A stretch of 17,256 bases of DNA from UBA8296 sp031581145 (lineage in GTDB: Bacteria > Bacteroidota > Rhodothermia > Balneolales > Balneolaceae): NCBI GenBank assembly GCA_031581145.1, contig JAVLBP010000020.1, positions 1 to 17,256 of the forward strand, given 5' to 3'. Below the pieces are notes generated by a model. That model made no database searches. It was not told where the DNA came from and saw nothing but the letters and a program-made list of their open reading frames with translations. A program made the position numbers and the translations under genes. Shown one piece after another: positions 14,913 through 17,256 of the stretch (positions are counted from its first letter, which is position 1; the number at the start of each line of letters is the position of its first letter).

Positions 14913-16463
14913 ATGACTACACAACATAATTTGAATCCATTCAAAAGAATGCTAAGCCCAAATCAAAAAACGATGAAGAACATCAGAAATTGGGCAGCCA
15001 TGCTGTTACTCACAGGATTGGTTGCCTCTTGTACAGACGGGTATGACACCGTCAACACAAATCCTAACCAACCTACAGAAGTTGGCTCGGAAGCACTTGT
15101 TCCTAGTGCTGTTCGAAGCTCGGTCAACGCGCATGCCAACATGTCGTATCTAGTTGGAAATAACATCACCCAGCTCACGGCAAAAACGCTACGACGCGAG
15201 GTTGATCTCTATCAGTGGAACTCATTCAACAACTTTGTTTGGGATCCACTCTATGAGACACTCCGCGATGTAGAAAGCCTTCATACACAAGCCCTTGCTG
15301 AAGGCAACACTGCTGCACAAGGTGTAGCGCTTGTGTTACGCTCATGGGTCTACTCCACCTTGACAGATGCCTATGGTGATATCCCTTATACGGAAGCCAT
15401 TGGAGCAGACGATGATGTCTTGTTTCCTGCCTATGATACGCAGGAAGACATTTACCTAGGACCAAATGGCCTAATAGCAACCTTAGATGAAGCGGCCGGA
15501 CTATTGGCCTCGTCATCTAACACGCTCAATGGTGACATCCTTTATGGTGGAGACACTGAGAAATGGGAACGCCTTGCCAATGCCCTTCAGCTACGCATGT
15601 GGTTGAGAGTCTCAGACAAAGTACCCTCTCAAGCAGCTAGTGGCCTTCAGGCACTGTACAGTGAAGGACGTCTCATGACGGACGTGAGTGATGGTGGGTT
15701 GTTGACGTATTTGTCTACAGCACCTAATCAATTCCCAACGTTTCCACTAAAGATTGGTGATTTTGATGCGGTGAATATTTCAGCGCGTGCAGTAGATTCG
15801 TTATCCAATTGGAATGATCCACGTCTGGAAATCTATGCACGTCCAGCCAACGCTCCTCTTGCAGCAGACGAAACACCTAATTATGCTGGATTCGAGAATG
15901 GCGCCCTAGAAGGGGGTGGTTCAAGGCTTGGCTATCGTTATTACAACTATCCTGGTCACGCCACTTCACAAGAAATGGCCAAAGGAATCATTATGACGCA
16001 TGCAGAGCAAGAGTTTATCCTTGCCGAAGCAGCGCAGCGTGGTATGATTAGTGGAGATGCCAAAGCCCATTACAACGCGGGTGTCTTGAGCTCTATGCTT
16101 CAATACAGTGCCGAAACATTGTTCCCATACACCTCAGTGAATGGTGAAACGTTTGCTACGCCTGCTGATTACTTAGCGCAAGCATCTGTTGATTTTGATA
16201 GCGCTGAGGACAAACTCAATAGAATCGCGGCTCAAAAATGGGTTGCCTTGTACTTCACGGGTCTAGAACCATGGTTTGATTGGAGACGTACAGGCCTTCC
16301 GGCATTTGAGCCCTCCATCAACAATGAAAATGGTGATGTTGTCCCTGTTCGCTTCCGTTATCCTGGTGACGAGCTGACACTGAATACAGCCAATTATCAG
16401 GCTGCAGTATCTCGAATAGGTGGAGATAACATCAACAATGCCATGTGGTTGGTTCAAGACTAA
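14913..16463 (+). CDS. SusD/RagB-family nutrient-binding outer-membrane lipoprotein (SusD-like_2 type)
   Basis: A 516-residue lipoprotein, the surface lid and ligand-binding partner of the SusC channel. The lipobox VASC ends at Cys40 in LLLTGLVASCTDGYDTVN. Family blocks include TNPNQPTEV, the TPR-like helix LRSWVYSTLTDAYGDIPYTEA (about 140-160), PAYDTQEDIY, and WERLANALQLRMWLRVSDK (about 212-230). These fit the SusD-like_2 (PF12771-type) branch more than classic starch-binding SusD. The C-terminal part has the usual YFTGLEPWFDWRRTGLP and RFRYPGDE motifs. AGAGG at 14901-14905, 7 nt before ATG 14913, supports that start, though the leader before the hydrophobic core is then long; ATG 14973 would give a 20-residue lipoprotein signal. 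No glycoside hydrolase, peptidase or sigma/anti-sigma pair adjoins the operon, so the ligand is unknown. Confidence 0.94.
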   Translation: MTTQHNLNPFKRMLSPNQKTMKNIRNWAAMLLLTGLVASCTDGYDTVNTNPNQPTEVGSEALVPSAVRSSVNAHANMSYLVGNNITQLTAKTLRREVDLYQWNSFNNFVWDPLYETLRDVESLHTQALAEGNTAAQGVALVLRSWVYSTLTDAYGDIPYTEAIGADDDVLFPAYDTQEDIYLGPNGLIATLDEAAGLLASSSNTLNGDILYGGDTEKWERLANALQLRMWLRVSDKVPSQAASGLQALYSEGRLMTDVSDGGLLTYLSTAPNQFPTFPLKIGDFDAVNISARAVDSLSNWNDPRLEIYARPANAPLAADETPNYAGFENGALEGGGSRLGYRYYNYPGHATSQEMAKGIIMTHAEQEFILAEAAQRGMISGDAKAHYNAGVLSSMLQYSAETLFPYTSVNGETFATPADYLAQASVDFDSAEDKLNRIAAQKWVALYFTGLEPWFDWRRTGLPAFEPSINNENGDVVPVRFRYPGDELTLNTANYQAAVSRIGGDNINNAMWLVQD

Positions 16464-16475
16464 TGCGTTGACCGC

Positions 16476-16503
16476 TTGTGAGTTTTTTTGATAAGACTCA
16501 CAA
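16476..16503 (+). other. 8-bp hairpin just after susD
   Basis: TTGTGAGT (16476-16483) pairs perfectly with ACTCACAA (16496-16503), with a 12-nt loop containing a run of T. The T-run is in the loop and not after the stem, so this is not a standard terminator. It may protect the 3' end of the mRNA or be a binding site. Confidence 0.4.
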
Positions 16504-16550
16504 TAAAGATTTTGTCAGGTCGTTATAGACTTGGTAAGTGAAAGAGCGGA

Positions 16551-16582
16551 AGCCCTCTTCGGAAACGAAGGGGGCTTTTTTT
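16551..16582 (+). terminator. Rho-independent terminator of the susCD operon
   Basis: An 11-bp stem, AGCCCTCTTCG (16551-16561) with CGAAGGGGGCT (16566-16576), including one G-U pair, closed by a GAAA tetraloop and followed by seven T (16576-16582). It is strong in the rightward direction and lies 88 bp after the susD stop. In the opposite direction no T-run follows, so it should not stop the convergent gene. Confidence 0.93.
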
Positions 16583-16630
16583 ATGGCTTGAATTGGTTCG
16601 GGGCGGGTGCAGCTGCCAAACTGCCATTTA

Positions 16631-17256
16631 CTACTTGATTAAGTACAATGTGCGCGCCAGTACGACATCCCCAGCGACTAGGCGATACATATACGCTCCA
16701 CTTCCGAGGTGGCTGGCGTCAAAGACCGCCTCGTGATAACCTGCAGATTTGGTGCCTCGGACCAGCGTGCTCACCTTACGACCCATCATGTCATAAACCT
16801 CTAGCTGCACTTCTCCGGCTTGTGGCACTGCATATCGAATCACTGTCGATGGATTAAACGGGTTTGGGTAGTTCTGGCTCAGCTCATAGGCCCTCGGCAG
16901 GGCGTCCTCGCCCTCGGTGGAGGTGACCACGCCACCATCTCCATCACCTCTATCAGCAGCGGCCGTAGTAAACTCATGATTGGTCCAGTTGCTCTTGCTG
17001 GTTTGGTTCTTGGCTCGCACGCGGTACAGGTAGTCCGTGTTGGCCTTGAGGGTGTCAATCACGATCGACGTATCGACCATGTGAGTCTGCACCACAGTCG
17101 TGAGCATATCATCTGTAAAGAGCATGAACTCGTACTTCTCTGCATGTTCCACCGGGTGCCAGCTAAAGGTCGTCGGAATCGCTACACCCACCGCGTTCTG
17201 CCCAGGCGTGACCAGACTCGCACGCACCACAGGGACAAACTCCGTCGTGAACGACG
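16631..17256 (-). CDS. 3' part of a fibronectin-III surface protein with type IX sorting domain
   Basis: The reading frame is open to the window edge, so this is the C-terminal 208 residues of a larger protein whose start lies beyond base 17256. A GTG at 17230 is in frame but falls inside domain sequence (TTEFVPVVRAS), so it is not taken as the start. The visible part has a fibronectin type III-like domain (VTPGQNAVGVAIPTTFSWHP to NHEFTTAA), a Gly/Asp-rich linker (DRGDGDGGVV), and a type A C-terminal sorting domain (YELSQNYPNPFNPSTVIRYA to ARTLYLIK). The fragment FTTEF at the edge looks like the end of a preceding domain of the same kind, so tandem repeats are likely. It should be secreted through T9SS. 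Its GC content is higher by eye than that of the susCD genes. The function of the missing N-terminal part is unknown. Confidence 0.88.
   Translation of the reverse strand, partial: SFTTEFVPVVRASLVTPGQNAVGVAIPTTFSWHPVEHAEKYEFMLFTDDMLTTVVQTHMVDTSIVIDTLKANTDYLYRVRAKNQTSKSNWTNHEFTTAAADRGDGDGGVVTSTEGEDALPRAYELSQNYPNPFNPSTVIRYAVPQAGEVQLEVYDMMGRKVSTLVRGTKSAGYHEAVFDASHLGSGAYMYRLVAGDVVLARTLYLIK

Overview
The window looks like chromosomal DNA from a Bacteroidota-type bacterium, most likely the Rhodothermia/Balneolia side of that group. The evidence is a SusC/SusD outer-membrane nutrient-uptake pair, two proteins ending in type A C-terminal sorting domains of the type IX secretion system (YPNPF motif), and an MXAN_6640-like secreted metalloprotease. 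A BCCT osmolyte transporter suggests a saline habitat. The lineage is inferred from gene families only. I see no phage, insertion sequence, CRISPR, tRNA or rRNA.

Layout. Left (1-2815): an alpha/beta hydrolase (+) converges on a two-gene RNA-modification operon (-), trhO then an RluA-type pseudouridine synthase, joined by a GTGA start/stop overlap. Centre-left (2938-6620): a secreted metalloprotease (+) converges on a dsbA-like gene followed by hemW (-). The metalloprotease and hemW reading frames overlap at their 3' ends by 81 bp. dsbA and hemW are separated by a hairpin whose loop is the dsbA stop codon. Centre (6878-11292): a co-directional group of P5C dehydrogenase, BCCT transporter and tandem universal stress protein, suggesting proline/betaine uptake, catabolism and stress adaptation. 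Right (11573-16463): a susC-susD operon behind a structured leader and ending in a strong intrinsic terminator. Right edge: the 3' end of a fibronectin-III/T9SS-sorted surface protein (-), cut by the window.

The genes are mostly ordinary, known families. The least explained parts are non-coding. The susC leader (11364-11509) has three copies of a 9-bp box, then two interleaved long pairings in pseudoknot order, then a GC-rich hairpin. The dsbA-hemW junction has a perfect palindrome covering the hemW ribosome-binding region. The convergent junction at 815-880 has three 22-bp imperfect repeats. The divergent region upstream of trhO has a 22-nt alternating purine-pyrimidine tract. I did not find a clearly new multi-gene system.
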